A stretch of 64,000 bases of DNA, from NCBI GenBank assembly GCA_961205875.1, contig OY540811.1:15617248-15681247 (forward strand), written 5' to 3'. Shown piece by piece: positions 13,365 through 27,700 of the stretch. Source of the DNA: Sialis fuliginosa. Its lineage: Eukaryota; Arthropoda; Insecta; Megaloptera; Sialidae. A program made the translations under genes and the position numbers. How positions within the stretch are numbered: position 1 is the stretch's first letter; each line of letters starts with the position of its first letter. Under the pieces are notes generated by a model. The model searched no databases. It saw only the letters and a program-made list of their open reading frames with translations, and was not told where the DNA came from.

Positions 13365-15559
13365 TATATGTATGTATTATATACTTACAATTAGATATAA
13401 ATATAATACTGTGGTAACATAAGCTTTATTTTTTCACTGATTTCAAATTAAAAAGTTTAAGAATGATCAAGATTTTTTTTAAGTTAAGTACTACTTTTTC
13501 CTTTAATTTGAATCACTTATAATCTTTAGTAAAAATTAATTAACAATTTATTTACTTAGGGGGCTCGATTAAGAGGAGTTCCCCCTATTTTGACCAGTGA
13601 TTTCTTTTAGATATAATTGATAAATACGAAATGAAAAATATGTCGAAATATGACGTGTCAAATCTCAGAAAAGTTTGGATTGTCTAATTTCACTTATTAA
13701 ACGTTAATAATTAATAATAATTTTCTTTGATTTTCTGGAAAGTACTTGACTAATGAAGTTTACTAATTAGTGATAATATTTAAAATAGCAAATTATCAAG
13801 AAGGGGACGTTATCACTTTAGTAATACTGACTTACTTATTTACTCATATGATATCTACTAATTAAAAATTTTAAAATGCATATATGTAGTTTGAAATATA
13901 CACTGAAGCCAGTTATTTAACGATTCAATGAATTAATTTGTATTTAAAATATCTATAGAATTTCATAAAAACATAAACTGTATATATTTCCCAATACTGA
14001 ACAATATGTTACACCAAAAAAGATTTCAGAACAAAATTTATAAAGGTGTAAAAAGAGTGATGTGTTAATAATTAATGTAGGGACTGGATGTAGCAAAGGT
14101 CTGTTCAATTACTGACATCCCAAGTCTCCGGTGGGACTATCTACATTAGACAGGACCGGCTTAGAACAATATAAACATTAGCTCATGACTTGTACAAACA
14201 GTCGAGACGAAAATCTTTGATTTGATTTCATTTACACTTTGATTAAATATTTAAATTTTATTTATATTAATCAACCCTTTTTGGGAACGCTTCATGTCTT
14301 ACACAAAGTGTTCTTGTATGAATTATATATTATATTTTGAATGTTTCACTTGATCATGATTGAAGTAAAAGTTTTTAGACAGCAAAGTTAGTTAATATTT
14401 GGTTAGTAACTGAATTTATTTCTGACAAAATTTAGTAGATGTACTTCAAGACTAAGAGATATTTAAGTGAAATTTTAAATATTTTATACTACTATAACGA
14501 TGGACTTATTTTAACAGACCATAGTTCTCATCAAGAAAATTGTCTAGAGACAATAAAATCTAGTTAATGATCATGCTATTGTTGAATCAAGTGTTTTTAA
14601 CACATTTTTAGTAATTTAACGTATAATTTAAACCCATCACCATTTTACTCCCAGTTAACGGAAATTATTATAATTCTTGGTTTATTGATACTTTTATTTA
14701 ATATTTATTTTTATAATTAAACAATGATTTGAGCTAAAAAAATTGAATTAGATGTAAAATGCCATAAACCTATTTAGAATTAGTCCATCAATACCTATAA
14801 TGAAGTAGAAACTAGAAATTTTATTTATAAATATAATATTTTATAATTTATAATTTTGGAGCTACAGCGCATTCACAGACCGACAGATACACATACGTCA
14901 TTTTTTTTCCCATGATTATACTTTATTTTATTATACAGTATATTTCATGTAGGTACTTACCTATGCATAAAAAATTAGTCAAGTTCGAGTTCGACCTAAG
15001 TGTTCCGTACTATACAGTTTACCATGGTATTTTTTAAAAGTATCGAAGTTTTTTTCATGCTCACAATATTCTTCGTTTATAACTTAAAATTAACCGTTAT
15101 ACTTCAACCACTTACATTCTATTTAATTACAAACTATTATTGAACTGTAAACTGGGTTCAAAATTTATAACGCTAATTTCACTCGCACTTCCCGTTGATT
15201 TATTTGTACACTTATAGATTTTATATGGCAATACATTTTTACACTTGTATAAAATATAAGTTATTTATTTATTTTATTTTTTATGATATACATATAAGAG
15301 CGCAATTTGGCGCAAAAAAAATAAAAGTTACTAATATTAATTATGTTTGCCACCAGTTTAAATAATGATAATAACCGTTTCTTTTATATTCCCGTGAATT
15401 TGAAAATTATTAATAATAAATATACAATAAAGATTTTACTTTATTTTTAAATAATAGGTACTATATTAGTTAGGCAATTTTGATGTATATATTTTTTAAA
15501 TTAATTAAGGTTGTAGACAGAGTACCTACATTGCAACGTCGATACATGAATAAGTTAGT
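13365..15559. other. AT-rich sequence with minor repeat traces
   Basis: A GC-richer patch at about 14080-14170 (ggatgtagcaaaggtctg to gacaggaccggctt) looks like part of a dispersed repeat but has no partner here. No gene is supported. Confidence 0.4.
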
Positions 15560-15903
15560 CAGAGGTTTTCGAAATGTGGGTCGCGAGAAAAATTTTAATA
15601 TATTACACACCAAGAAACGCACAATGGGGAATTTTCGATATTCACATAAAAATTTCAAATAATTATTAGTTAGTGTTTTAATAATTATTTGTGATGTAAC
15701 AACATCGGGATTTTATTTTTAAAAAGTGTTTCATTCAAAATTTATTTATTTTATTAACATATCTTAAATAAACGCAGGTATTAAACAAAAACTGAAAAAA
15801 ACATAAAGCTAACTTTTTCCGTTTCTCTCCCAAGTCGAATGAGTCGCGAAAAGTTTCCATTTTTAAAAGTGAATCTCGCTCCATATAAGTTTGTGAACCA
15901 CTG
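15560..15903. mobile_element. hAT-type non-autonomous element
   Basis: The left end, CAGAGGTTTTCGAAATG then TGGGTCGCGAG, pairs with a right end whose complement starts CAGTGGTTCACAAACTT. Both are of the common hAT CAG.GGTT type. The flanking octamers do not match, so the duplication is eroded or the boundary slightly off. Opposed open frames at 15470-15662 overlap its left end and are not called. Confidence 0.55.
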
Positions 15904-15959
15904 ATATAAATCGTTTTACCATAATTTTTTTTTTAACTTTTGTAAAACCTACCTGGAGT

Positions 15960-15994
15960 AACTTGCTCCAACTGCTGAACGGTAGCTACGCCAC
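15960..15994 (-). mobile_element. hAT-type terminus, single end
   Basis: On the minus strand it reads CAGTGGCGTAGCTACCG, a very common hAT end in insects. The matching second end was not found. Confidence 0.35.
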
Positions 15995-16946
15995 TGACTT
16001 TACCATAAAAAATATCTTTATACCTCGTAAACCGGAAGTTATTAAAAATTGCAAAATTAAGTAGAAGTTGCAGAAATTCTAATTATCTTTCATTTATTCC
16101 ATTTGCAAGTAAATGTGTTGGTTTTCTTAAAATTAGCAAAAAAAAAGAAGTAAACAACAAGAGATCAAATGCCACTTCTGGTTGAACAATTGTTACAAAA
16201 ACTAATTAACTCATTAAAAACGTATCAAATGGTACACTCCAAATGAATAATAATACGTTTTCGTGATTACAATAATTCCTATATCCTATTCGTCCTATTG
16301 TCATATAAGAAAGTATAATTTCGAAATCATTTCGTACAATGTGTTAAATATTCTCACCTTTCTTAAATTACGGTCCCATTTGCTATACAATTTTCTTCTG
16401 CTTTTTCCACAACGCCTACTGGTTCGTCGTTAGTAAGATAATCAGTATATTTGGAAATAATTATTTCAATTACACGTAGAATTCTTCGGGAGCTTTTCTG
16501 CCTAAAAACTGTCACAGGAAAATCATATCAGGTTGATATAAAAGCACTCTGTGAAATTGTTTTAGGTTAGAGAAGCAAACATAAAGATTGTAATTAAGTT
16601 TTATGAAGTACTTTACACTTTATTGTATACTTTTATAGTGTATTTGTGCGCTAGAGGTGTTGCAATATAGAAAAACAGAATATTTATTTTTTATTAGCAT
16701 GTTGGATTTTTTATTTTCACATAAACGACTATCATTTTAATTAGAACACATGTGTGATTAGATTTTATGAGAATATAAGGGTACATGGATATGAATCGGA
16801 CAGTTAAGTGGTATTTTGTATTTGTGACGTAAACTATAAAATGTAAGCTAAACACAATGTTTTATATAGCTTACCATATCTCAAGTATGCAACGTAAAAA
16901 AATGTTAACAACGTAAAACAATGTCTCCTATTTATAGGAAAGTAGT

Positions 16947-17538
16947 CAGGCGCGTATACAGCCTAACTTTTTATACATAAAAACTATATAAATTTAACTT
17001 TAAAAAAAACTTTCTACAAGCAGCATATATTTTGAAATAAATGGATAACAAATCTAAAAATATTTTATCGTTTAGTTTTTGCAAAAAAAAATTAATATAC
17101 AAGCTGTTCCCTTATACAGAAAAATTCACTTAAATTTATAATCTGAAAATCAAAATTTCAGGCATTTTCTTGACTGCAAATTCTTTAATAGTTTATTTTT
17201 AAAATTTGAATTTTGCAATAAAAGGTAGTAGAGAGCAATGTACAATAAACAACTAGAAATGAAGTCAAATCTATTTCCTATAATTCATATAAAATAAAAA
17301 TAAATATAAAATAAAAAAATAGTATGTCAATCTTCATATCTACGTGTCAATCAGCTTATTATCATTAAATAAAAATTTTATTCAAATGATTTTGTAGTTG
17401 AATATTTATTAATAAATAGTGATTTGAAATCAGTTCATCCAAATAACTTACAGATTTCATCATTATATCTAGTGTATCTATTTAATTATTGGGGGAGGGG
17501 TCATGACCTCTATGATCCCTGCCATGTATACGCACCTG
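16947..17538. mobile_element. hAT-type non-autonomous element
   Basis: The left end CAGGCGCGTATACA pairs with a right end whose complement is CAGGTGCGTATACATGG. A subterminal ggtcatgacctc block is typical of these elements. Length 592 bp, no transposase; flanking octamers are similar but not identical. Confidence 0.6.
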
Positions 17539-20500
17539 AGTACAGTAGTATAATCTTTACTTAAATTTTATATTGGTTTTTGGATATCAAATATTTTTAC
17601 TTCATTGCAGTTTGTTTTAGATAAACTGGTATAATATTTAATATAGATACCTTTCCTATCATGTCCAACAAACCGGAAATTATCTTAAATCTAAGTTCCG
17701 TTATTGATTTTAACCAGAAAAATAAATTACTACGCTAATCAAAATATGACTAACTAAATATAGTAGTCTCCAGACTTAGAATTAATATATTCTATTCGCG
17801 TATATTTAATAAAAGAACGTAATATAAAGAAAAACTATGACATTATTATTATTCATAGAGAATGTGGTATGAAACTTAGAATTACAATTATTTAGGTATC
17901 ATTTTTTTTATATTATGTTAAAATATGTATATTTTTATCAACAGACTATAAAAAAAAATGTTACATTAAATATAACAAAAAATAGTTATTTGAATAGAAT
18001 TTTGATTTGAGAACTTCTCAGAAATGTATGTACGTAAGATACTTTGTAATGTTGTAAATATACCACATATTATGTATAATATATATTATTACTGGATGAA
18101 GGTCACTTCATATAAATCATAAGCACATGTTCAATTGGATCAAATCATTAAATAATTTCAATTTAATGTAACTCAATCAACATTGTTTGTTCAGTATAAA
18201 AAGATATTACAATAATATAACAAAATTGGTGTATATTGTATAAAAAAATTTAAATTGATGTCAAATATATTATAAAAAAAACATTGATAAAATGTATTTA
18301 TGATACATTTTATTACTTGTCTGAAAAGATTTTTTTTAACTTTATTTTTTCAATGAAAATTTTTATGACTAAAATTTAAAACGATATGATCTTAGGTAAA
18401 TACTTACTTTATATTGTTTATGATGATATTTTATAATAACAGTATTGTATTATACAGTATTGGGATTGTTTTTATATTATCCTCGTAATTCCAGGTTATT
18501 TTTACGTAAACTCAATCAATTGAATTTAAAAATAATTTTACTAGATATTCTCACAATTTCATTGCAATTAATAGCAGTAATGTAAATATTACTATTTATA
18601 CAAAAAGATACAAACAAAATTGCCAAGTGCGAGTCAAGCTTCGCGTACTAGTGTCTCGTACATTATATTTTTCAATTTATTTGATTATATTTATATATAT
18701 CAAAATTAAAACCACTACTTACTTAAATTGTATTTTTATAACTCAGGTCTAATATTATTAGTCCACCATTTACTATGTCAAATTGAGTTTTCTAGGTCAA
18801 ACAGTTTAGTAGAAAAAACATTGTACAGGCAGACATAGTGTTGATCCATATACTATATACATGTCTTCCTTTTTCCGATTCCGATACGAAACACTAAAAA
18901 AGGATACAAACAAAATAAAATGACCTATACTCTGAAAATGTTTAGAATCACTATATCATTTAATCTCTCGGTAAGTGAAAGACAGCCAAGTGAAATGGAA
19001 AAAGATGAGAGAGCTCTTTACTTGACGCTGAGACTTTGTATCTAACATTAATAAAAAAAAAACGAAAAAAATAATCCGTTCGTTGACAATCACTGACATA
19101 CGCATTTCTTTATTTACAACAAATATGATTTATTATAATCTTCTTGTAGTAAGTTAAAATACTACAGGTAGTTAAACATTTATGAAAAAATATATGCGAA
19201 CAAAATTGTATAGTTTCACAATATTGTATATAAACTTCCAAGAAAGGTAAAATATCGAAATTAATTATGATTGTTGTTAACTTTATTTATTTATTTTTGA
19301 TTTTCATACAAATTCTAAGACGAGACTTGGCGATACCTGTAAGTTTGAAAAACTAATTTTACACGATTTTTTCAGTAAATACTGATCGGATTTTATTCCG
19401 GTTTTCACTAATCGATAGGTTAGGTTTAGTAAATTTCATGAAATTGGAAAAACAACAGTTCAATGAGTGAGAGGAAATGAATGAGTAATCTATGTGTAAA
19501 TGTTTGCAATGCATTTTTAGATAAGTTATTTTCACAAATGCACTACATTTTGCTAGCCCAGAACGGTCAAATGTCGGCCCTTATAATTTTACTGTAGTTA
19601 CGTAAATTCATTTTCCTATTTCAAACAAAATTAAGTTCTTGTACAATATTTCAACCATTATTACACTACCTTACGGGACAAAAATGAAAAGAAACCCCTT
19701 TCAACAACATAAATTCACACCCACGTCAAATTTATGGAAAATCGAGTGTAGAATATAGTGACACCCAACGATATTTATTAGAAATTTTCATTTACATTTA
19801 TCACACACTGTTTTACCGAGACACAATAATGTTATGTAATTTACATAAAACATGCCATGTCACTTGTTTTGTGGAATCAAATTAGCCTGTTGTTTAAAAA
19901 TGCAGAACGCGTTTTCTATTTATCAAACAACATTTTTTTATATCTACATACATATTAATCTTGTTATAGATTCATCATTTAGACATTATTGAATTTTAAC
20001 ACGTTTTTCAACATTACTTTACCACAAACAGTGGTAATTATCCAAATCAGTGTAGTTATATTTATCCATCAATGTGTAGAAACATTATTTAGCATTAATT
20101 GAATAGAAAACATAATTATTATTTTATGGAGGTAGTTGGAAGTTTGATAACAAAGTCTATAAAATCTTAAGAGGATATCGACATAAATTTTGTTTCGAAC
20201 ACAAAATCAATTCCCAATTTTTGTTTATTATATTTTGTTGTCAACATAAAAAAACATTACTTCATATAAATCTTTAGGCAGTGTAAATTATTTTCAATCC
20301 GTCCTTTTATTTTTGGACAATATAATCTATTTTAATATATTTTAGAATTTTTGTTTATCTGTTTTTTTTTGTTCCAATTTGACAAAAAAATTAATTTAAT
20401 AAAACAGAGTTTAGCATTACTTTTTTTTTCTGCCGAATTATTATCTTGTGTGAATCTTTAATTAAGATAGCTATCATAATATTTCGACTCACACTCAAAA

Positions 20501-21600
20501 GTAAAAATCACGTAAAATCACTGCTGAAGTTCTGGAGTTGGAGTTCGAAACCAGAGTCAACTGAAAAACGGACCTCTAATGCCCTTCAAACTAAAGGGAA
20601 GAATCGTTGTACAAAAATAAAAATAACTTTTTTAGATCGATCATACATGTATAGTTAAAAAAAATGTGTCATAACATAATGATTAAATTTAATTTCTAAC
20701 CCAACCGTACTATGTACAGAAACATAACTGTTAGTTATATGCATAACGTTGTCGTATTTTCCTTACCCCCTTCCCTTAAATTAATTAACTTCACTCATAT
20801 TACTATATACCACGTCAAACTTTCGAGAATACCACATGGGTCAGAACATTTATAGTTCATGTACTGTGTCCTTATAACAAGCTTATAAAATATTTATACT
20901 TTTTTACTCTTTGAAATGAAAAAACAGAAATGTTTTTACATGTTAATTTAAACATGTTTGTTTTATTTGGAAAACAGAAAAAAACAAAACCGTATTTTAT
21001 ATATAATTCTTACGTTTCCTTCTTCCAAATAACAAGATGGCTAAAAAAGGTCTACTAAAGTTATAGTATATTTAAATGTGTACATAATTTTCAAATCATT
21101 TAGTTTTTTATGGTTTTGTAAATGTCCACTATTTTAAAGAATTTGGTCTAGACCAAGCCTATAATAACCAAAAATTAAAAATCAGTTCATTAACAACTTT
21201 TTATGTACTTACTTTCACTTATTGTTAGAAAATTAAATAATAGCACTCACAATCAGTAAAGTAGCAATCTTTTATATTGGTATCAATTTTAAATTAAGAT
21301 GCAATGTAATTATCAAGTATATTACTTATTGCTCATATCAATTTCAAAACAAGAAGGATACTGCATTATTACCCATGTTGGTAATTGTTTACGCGACTTT
21401 TATCAAATTTATTTAATTATTTCTGTTGATTCATACCATAACTACAAAACACGTACAAATTTCTCAGAAATTACGTATCTACGTACTATATATTACCTAA
21501 TACATATTTTTAAACAAACATTATAATTAATCATTTTAAAAACTTTTATTGTTCACTAAATAAACAATAATGATAAAAAAATTACAAGCATACATTTTGA
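17539..21600. other. AT-rich upstream region of the neuropeptide gene
   Basis: It holds one worn dispersed repeat (next entry) and otherwise no recognisable exon, RNA gene or inverted repeat. The frames at 20446-20658 and 21299-21526 lack splice or composition support. Confidence 0.45.
18619..18900. repeat. Dispersed 'gccaagtgcgagtc' repeat
   Basis: It starts tgccaagtgcgagtcaagc and tcgcgtactag, and ends ccgattccgatacgaaaca. This gccaagtgcgagtc core followed by a gttccgtac-like end is abundant in moth and butterfly genomes, one reason for the proposed placement. Confidence 0.5.
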
Positions 21601-21683
21601 ATTGTTGCAGTTAACATCAGTTACAATCAACTCATCTACTGGACGACAACCTCCGAAGTAGAAGAATAAGAAGAAAAACAGAA
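21601..21683 (+). promoter_or_regulatory. Probable 5' untranslated region or first-exon start
   Basis: This less AT-rich stretch directly precedes the start codon. It contains TCAGT at 21617-21621, which fits the arthropod initiator. Just before it, attgttgcag (ending 21610) could instead be an acceptor for an intron within the 5' untranslated region. No clear TATA box is seen at the usual distance. The true transcription start cannot be fixed from sequence alone. Confidence 0.35.
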
Positions 21684-21772
21684 ATGCGAGGCAGTGTCGT
21701 AACATGCGGATGTTTGACGTTATTTGCGTTAGGCGTCTTCTACATAACCCCCGCTCTTTCGGAGCCACAGAG
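21684..21772 (+). CDS. Exon A: start codon and signal peptide
   Basis: The ATG has a purine at -3 and opens 29 codons plus two bases (AG). The residues form a classic secretory signal: a short MRG start, a hydrophobic core with CLTLFALGVFYI (residues 10-21), then TPALS, a plausible cleavage site around residue 26, followed by EPQ. The exon ends in CAGAG with donor gtaaga, close to consensus. The two leftover bases join the first base of exon B to make Ser. A minus-strand open frame across this segment has no comparable signals and is taken as a shadow. Confidence 0.85.
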
Positions 21773-24700
21773 GTAAGAATCAATGGCATGTATAAAATTT
21801 TTAAATAAACGGGATAAAATAAAATAAAAAAATATAAAAAATATTGATACAACAAATAATAGTTCCTACTTTAGAATGATCGGCCAAAATTGCATACCTA
21901 ATGATAATGAATATTATTCATCATATTAAAAATAGTTTTTCTTCTCCTGTTTTCCCTTATACTCATCAAAATATCGTTTGATTTTAATAATTTTGATTAG
22001 ATTTAAATTGTTGAGTTTATTAATAACGTGTACTTTTCTTACAAAGATATGCTCTTTTTAGGGTTCCGTAGAAACCCTCTTAACCCTTTGGACGCGAAAA
22101 TCGATTAGTCGATTGTATTTTTTCCCTTTCCGCGAGAAAATCGACTATAATATACGACTCGTGGAAATCGACTTTTCTCATTTTATTATATGCAAAATTC
22201 GGAATAATTGTTTCGCTATATGGTAGCGTTCAAAGGGTTAATCTTACTTTGTCGTCCCTGCGATATATGTATGCATATCCGTCACTCACAGCAAAATATT
22301 TCGTTAACTACATAAGTTACAAACATGAAATGTTACCTGTACATTTAAAATTTAAAACAAGGAGTGCCATAATTCGACCCTGTTTTTTATTATTTTTTCT
22401 AACTTAAATGGTACCTGCAAGGGGCTTCAAACAGTTATTAATCTCCCCCCCCCCATCTCTCTTTAGTAACTAGCTCATAAAAATCTGAAAATAACTAATG
22501 ACTAAACACCCGTGTATGTCTTACCGATTTACAGTTGTTTTAACGTTAAAAAATAATAAAATAAGATTTCTCGTTCTACTAGAGAAATATTAACGTACTG
22601 ACACATAACAATTAATAATTGCAGACAGAAAGTTTAATATTGCACTTCGTGCAATATTAAATTTAAGATTCAGAAAACTTTTACATGTTGACGACAATAC
22701 TGGGAAAATCTAAACTAAGGTAATTAATATTCAGGGACAGAATGTCGTATTATGGCCATAGTTGTTCTTCAGTTTTATTGTTAGTAAGTTCGTAAATATG
22801 AGTTTGACGAAAATTTATATAATAACCGGCCAAATGTAGGGGAGAATGGGGTAATTACGAACACCTAAGAGAAAAATCAAATAAATTAAAACCTGAGTAA
22901 GAAACCAATAGATGTATTGTGTATTATTATTATATAATTCATTAGTGATAAATTTTCATTGTCAATTTTAATAATTAATTGATATAAAAGAAAAAACAAA
23001 ACCTCAGGTAATCGTGATTACTTGACTAACGTGTGGTAAACACAAATAATAAGATAATTAAACCTGATTGATACAAAAGTCGCAGCGAAATCTTATTATG
23101 TGCCCATAAATTGCACTTGTAGCACATTACCTAGTCTTCAACGGATGATCATGATATTTTTTATTACAATAACAAAAATAGTTATTTTCTATATCAAAAT
23201 GTGTCTTTCTTCTACTTTTCTACTTGGTACTTCATCAGTCTTCTTCATTTGGTTATTTTCATTAAAATTACTGCGATTTCTTGCACTTTTTCTAGTTTTA
23301 GTTTTCATCAGTTATTTATTTCAACGTTCGTCATTGTTTGCTTGAAAAAAAATTTTTTTTTGAGGTTAAGCATATAATAAAAAATACTCTTTGATCGAGG
23401 CTTACTTGAGCATTACTTAGTTATGTATCAGTTATTAAATGGCTTTTATACCCAACTGTCGATAAGTGCAGAGAAAATATAAAGCTTTGCTCTTATATTA
23501 TAACACACTGAAATCATTGTTTTTGCGATTACTCCACTCTCCCCTACATGTATTTTGATTGTTTCTTTCCTTTGGAGATTGGCTCTATTTATCAGTGAAC
23601 ACATAACTGTGCATACTTATAAAGATTAAATAAAAAACAAATAATTTTAAGCAAGTGTTTAGGTCTTTTTACTTGTAGGTAAAAAAGCATTCAAAACATT
23701 TTCTAAGAAATGTCACCCTACATTTACAATTAACGTTGTCTTTATGTTTTCACGTATTCAGTTTTTTATAATTTTTGGATTTTTTAATAATAGAACAAAC
23801 GCGTACCCAATACTTAATATTATTAGATTGATGAATGCTTCAAATTAACAAAAAAATTGTTATAATTGTTTGAAAAATTGATTTTATTCATATAAAAAAT
23901 TAATAAAACAAATATAAGCCTCGCAGTAAAATAACGGGTAAAAGTTCTCCTTTCCTTCCATATATACGCCACTGGTATGAAAATTCATTGCAACACATGT
24001 CTACTAGAAATAGGACATCTATTGGTATTCGATTTCGAAACATATTGTGATACCTTGTTTTGCAAATTTTTACTATACGAGCGACGCCGCGACGGTACAA
24101 AATGGAGAAGCATTTAGGGTCAATATACTACATCGAAATGTTTACTGTCTTATATTGCTTTCCCGCCATATAGAAGATATGAGAAGCTTTGCAAACGTTT
24201 ATCAAAGAGAAAAATAATTATTCTCAGATTTCAAAATTCTCAAAAAATATACGTTATTAAATATTTTCAATTATAGACTATAGATGTTTATTGATATTAA
24301 AATTTTAAAAATATGTTATTTCCGAATTTTTTGTTTCCAACCAAAATTCCAAAATCAAAATAACGCAGTTGATTTAGAAGTAAATAAATCACCGTGAGAA
24401 TTTTAACTCATATTTTTCATTAATAAATAAATTAAAGTAGATTTCAAGTTTAACGTATGAAATTCAAAAAGTTAATTTTTGTCTACTCCCACATTCTATG
24501 AATTTTTCAACTTTGATATTTGATGGAAGTTTGCACAAATTTCGTTACGCTACAAGGGTAATGCTTTATTTTCCTTCTCATTTAAATTTATTGACTGCTG
24601 ATGTACCTATTGTATATAAAGAGCCAGTTTATCGCAAAATGATTTTTAAAAGAACACTCAACAGATGCTCGAAAACTTTTATGGGTAATATTTTTTTTAT

Positions 24701-27700
24701 GTTTCACCTGTATTCTTGAATTTCGAACAAAATAAATAATACAATATGTCAAAAACACAATATGTTATTCGTTCAGTAAAAAACAGCTATACAAAGTAAA
24801 ATATTCAATTTGATTTGTTCTATTTTAATATGAGTTAACACAAGCCTTAACTTACAAATAAAGGCTTTTGAGGTAAACCATTCGATAATTTTTATATTTT
24901 TGGTCATGATATTCAAGACTTATTAAAATGACTATCATTAACAGTATGAATGCAAAGTATTTTGTATATTTAAAAAAAAAAAATACTTTTAAAATTTCAC
25001 TGTGTTTTAATTTTTTACATTAAATTTAAGTGATTCAAATCATAAACAATATATAAATCAAAAGTTTATAAAGTAAACATTTTTATTTGAAATTGAGATG
25101 AGGAGTTACAAAACTTGTTTAATCCATGAAAAACACTTTCGAGAAAATTGAGAAAAACTGATTTTTCACTTTTTAATTACTAGATAATTATATGTATAAT
25201 TAATTATGGTTAGAATCAACATATGGTATAACTGTGATTAATGGCTAGATAATTTTGTAATAAATATGGTACACATTATGCATTTATTTTATTATTAAAT
25301 GCATTTTTCAACGATCGAAATTAATATGTTTTGCTGGACTTTAAAACATAAAGCATTTTAGTTATTGATTAAAACGTTAATGGAGTCATTTGTGGAACTT
25401 ATTTTTATACCATTAATAGCAATCTAATTTATTAATTTTTAATAAAATATATTTAAAATAAAATAACAATTAAAACAAAATTAAACATTTAGTCTTTATT
25501 GAGTATAATTCACATTTTTTTTAAATACGAAATATGATGAAATAATGAAATATAAAAAAAAATAAAAACCTAAATTTAGAAATACTAAAATAAGTAAAAC
25601 CCAGTTATGAAGCAGCCTTTGAAAATAAAATCCTAAATCAATATTATATAAATGCATACAAAAAATATTCATTGACAAGTTACGCCTATTCAAATCCGTT
25701 TATTTTTTTTAAATTTTCGCACATAGAAAGAACAATTGAAATATTTTATCAATAACACAATTCGAGCGATTTTGAATTTTAATTACTTTCCAATAATGTT
25801 ATTGTAAGATTAAAGATACAAAAGTACAATGAAATATTTTTATTCTGCCCAAAAGCTACTATATTATATAAACAATGGAGTCGAATAAAAATTCATGTGA
25901 TGTCAAGTCAAGATCAATATTTATTTTTCAGAACGTTTTTGTACGGAAAAATATTCATATATATGAATATAATATAATGAAGTGAATTGATGCAAATATA
26001 TCAAATCAAATATTATAATGTAATAATAATATAAATGTTGATATAAAAAATACCATAATTATGTTGATAAAAAAAATAAGTACTTACCTATTTTACACAT
26101 TTCTATTCGTGTGTAAATCAGGTACATTTAAAGAATAATAGAAATGTCTGAATTAATAAACATTTGTCTAAGGATGCACACGAGATGAGATGAGAGTTAA
26201 ATAAGTAATATCTCGTCCTCGTCTCTGTCTCGAATTTTACAACTGACATTTTTTTAACGTCCCGTAAAAAAATTGTCTGTTTCGTCTCTTACACTGACCG
26301 AGATGAAAACCAAGAAAAATATCGATCGAATTTTTTTCTAAAAAAATATTATTTCCATTTATACTTACGTAATTAACCAAGATGTTTTGAAATCTAATAC
26401 AATCTCATTTCGAGACCAAGATCGAGAATAGTTTCATTTTGACGTGCAGCTATAGCTTAATAATATTTCAATTGAAATAAATCCTTCAAAATCAAAAACC
26501 GATTAACGCTATGTCGATTTAAAATAAGGTCTGAAATAAAAGCAAAACGAGGTGGTTTAAATTATCACGAATCAAGAAAGAAACGAGGCTGCCAGTTGTA
26601 AAAATTGAGACCGAAACGAAACATTATGCCGTGTTTAGACCAAAGAAAACAAAACAGCAACACGGTGTTTGAAAACACTTCGTATTTAAAAATGTATAGA
26701 GTTTATTGCACTTTTGTCAAAAAAACACAATGTTGCTGTTTTGTTTTTTCGGTCTAAATACGGCATTATAATTCAACCAAATTATGAACTTTTTACTAAA
26801 TTATAAGTTTAAAATTAACAATAAATTGAAAATTAAAATTACAAAAATATTTTTATCTCTACAATTAACGAAAATATTGCAACCGCAAAATATGATATTG
26901 TTCGACATGAAAGAAAAACGATAACTTTTATTTTTTATCATAAAAATCTAAACTTTCTTCTGAAATAAAAATAAAAACATGGGTTATTTACTTGTCAAAA
27001 GCTCTGATTTACCCAACTGAAGTGCCTGGAAAAATCACTGAAGTTTTTTTCCCAGATATTTGTAATCATCCTACCATAATAAAATACGGCATTCATAAAA
27101 GTTGATTTTGTATATACCTAATAAATGAAAATCCCTGTAAAATACATATCTTCAAAAATTCCGATAACTTATCCAAGATAACAACAATTAAACTAACTCA
27201 CCAACGCCATCTGTTTGTGTATTCGTACAACCTTTGTATATTGTTGTATGCTCGTAAGTTTACAAGTATCCGTAAGCTTCGTGTGATGGCAGCACTATAG
27301 TTTTAACTAGAAACGCCGCCATGACAGTTTAAATCGGTCTATAAACAGCAACACTGCACGGTGAATCTACATAATATATTTTATAACAGCCAGTCAATCA
27401 TTATGCTCTATTTGGCGTAACTTTAAAGTACTATTTGCGTCAGATAATGGGGTGTAAATTTATATAGGAAATTACAAAATGCAGAATATTGTACAATAAC
27501 AATTTTACTCTAAAAGCGTTTTGAAATATGAAGATACGTTTATAGTTAATTGTTTTTTATATTGTTAATAAATTCTATTTTATAATAATTATTTTACGTT
27601 TATATTTTTACAAAAAATTGAGGTAACGATAAAATATAAAAGAGGAGGAGATGATTCCTCTTCTGAATTTTCTAATCCTGCTGAAAGATAATATGAGATA

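Noticed and set aside
15470-15662. Overlapping open frames on both strands, including a basic 60-residue + strand frame
   Set aside because: The frames run into the left end of a hAT-type element and mirror one another; no start context, splice sites or known motif.
20530-20560. tRNA B-box-like text (gagttcgaaacc)
   Set aside because: No A box or cloverleaf upstream; single motif in a repeat-poor region.
21556-21855. 99-codon minus-strand frame over exon A
   Set aside because: The + strand has a signal peptide and near-consensus donor at exactly the needed phase; the minus frame has no support.
23100-23345. 81-codon hydrophobic frame that could pass for a membrane protein
   Set aside because: It lies wholly inside a non-autonomous element with inverted ends, and the hydrophobicity follows from T-rich DNA.
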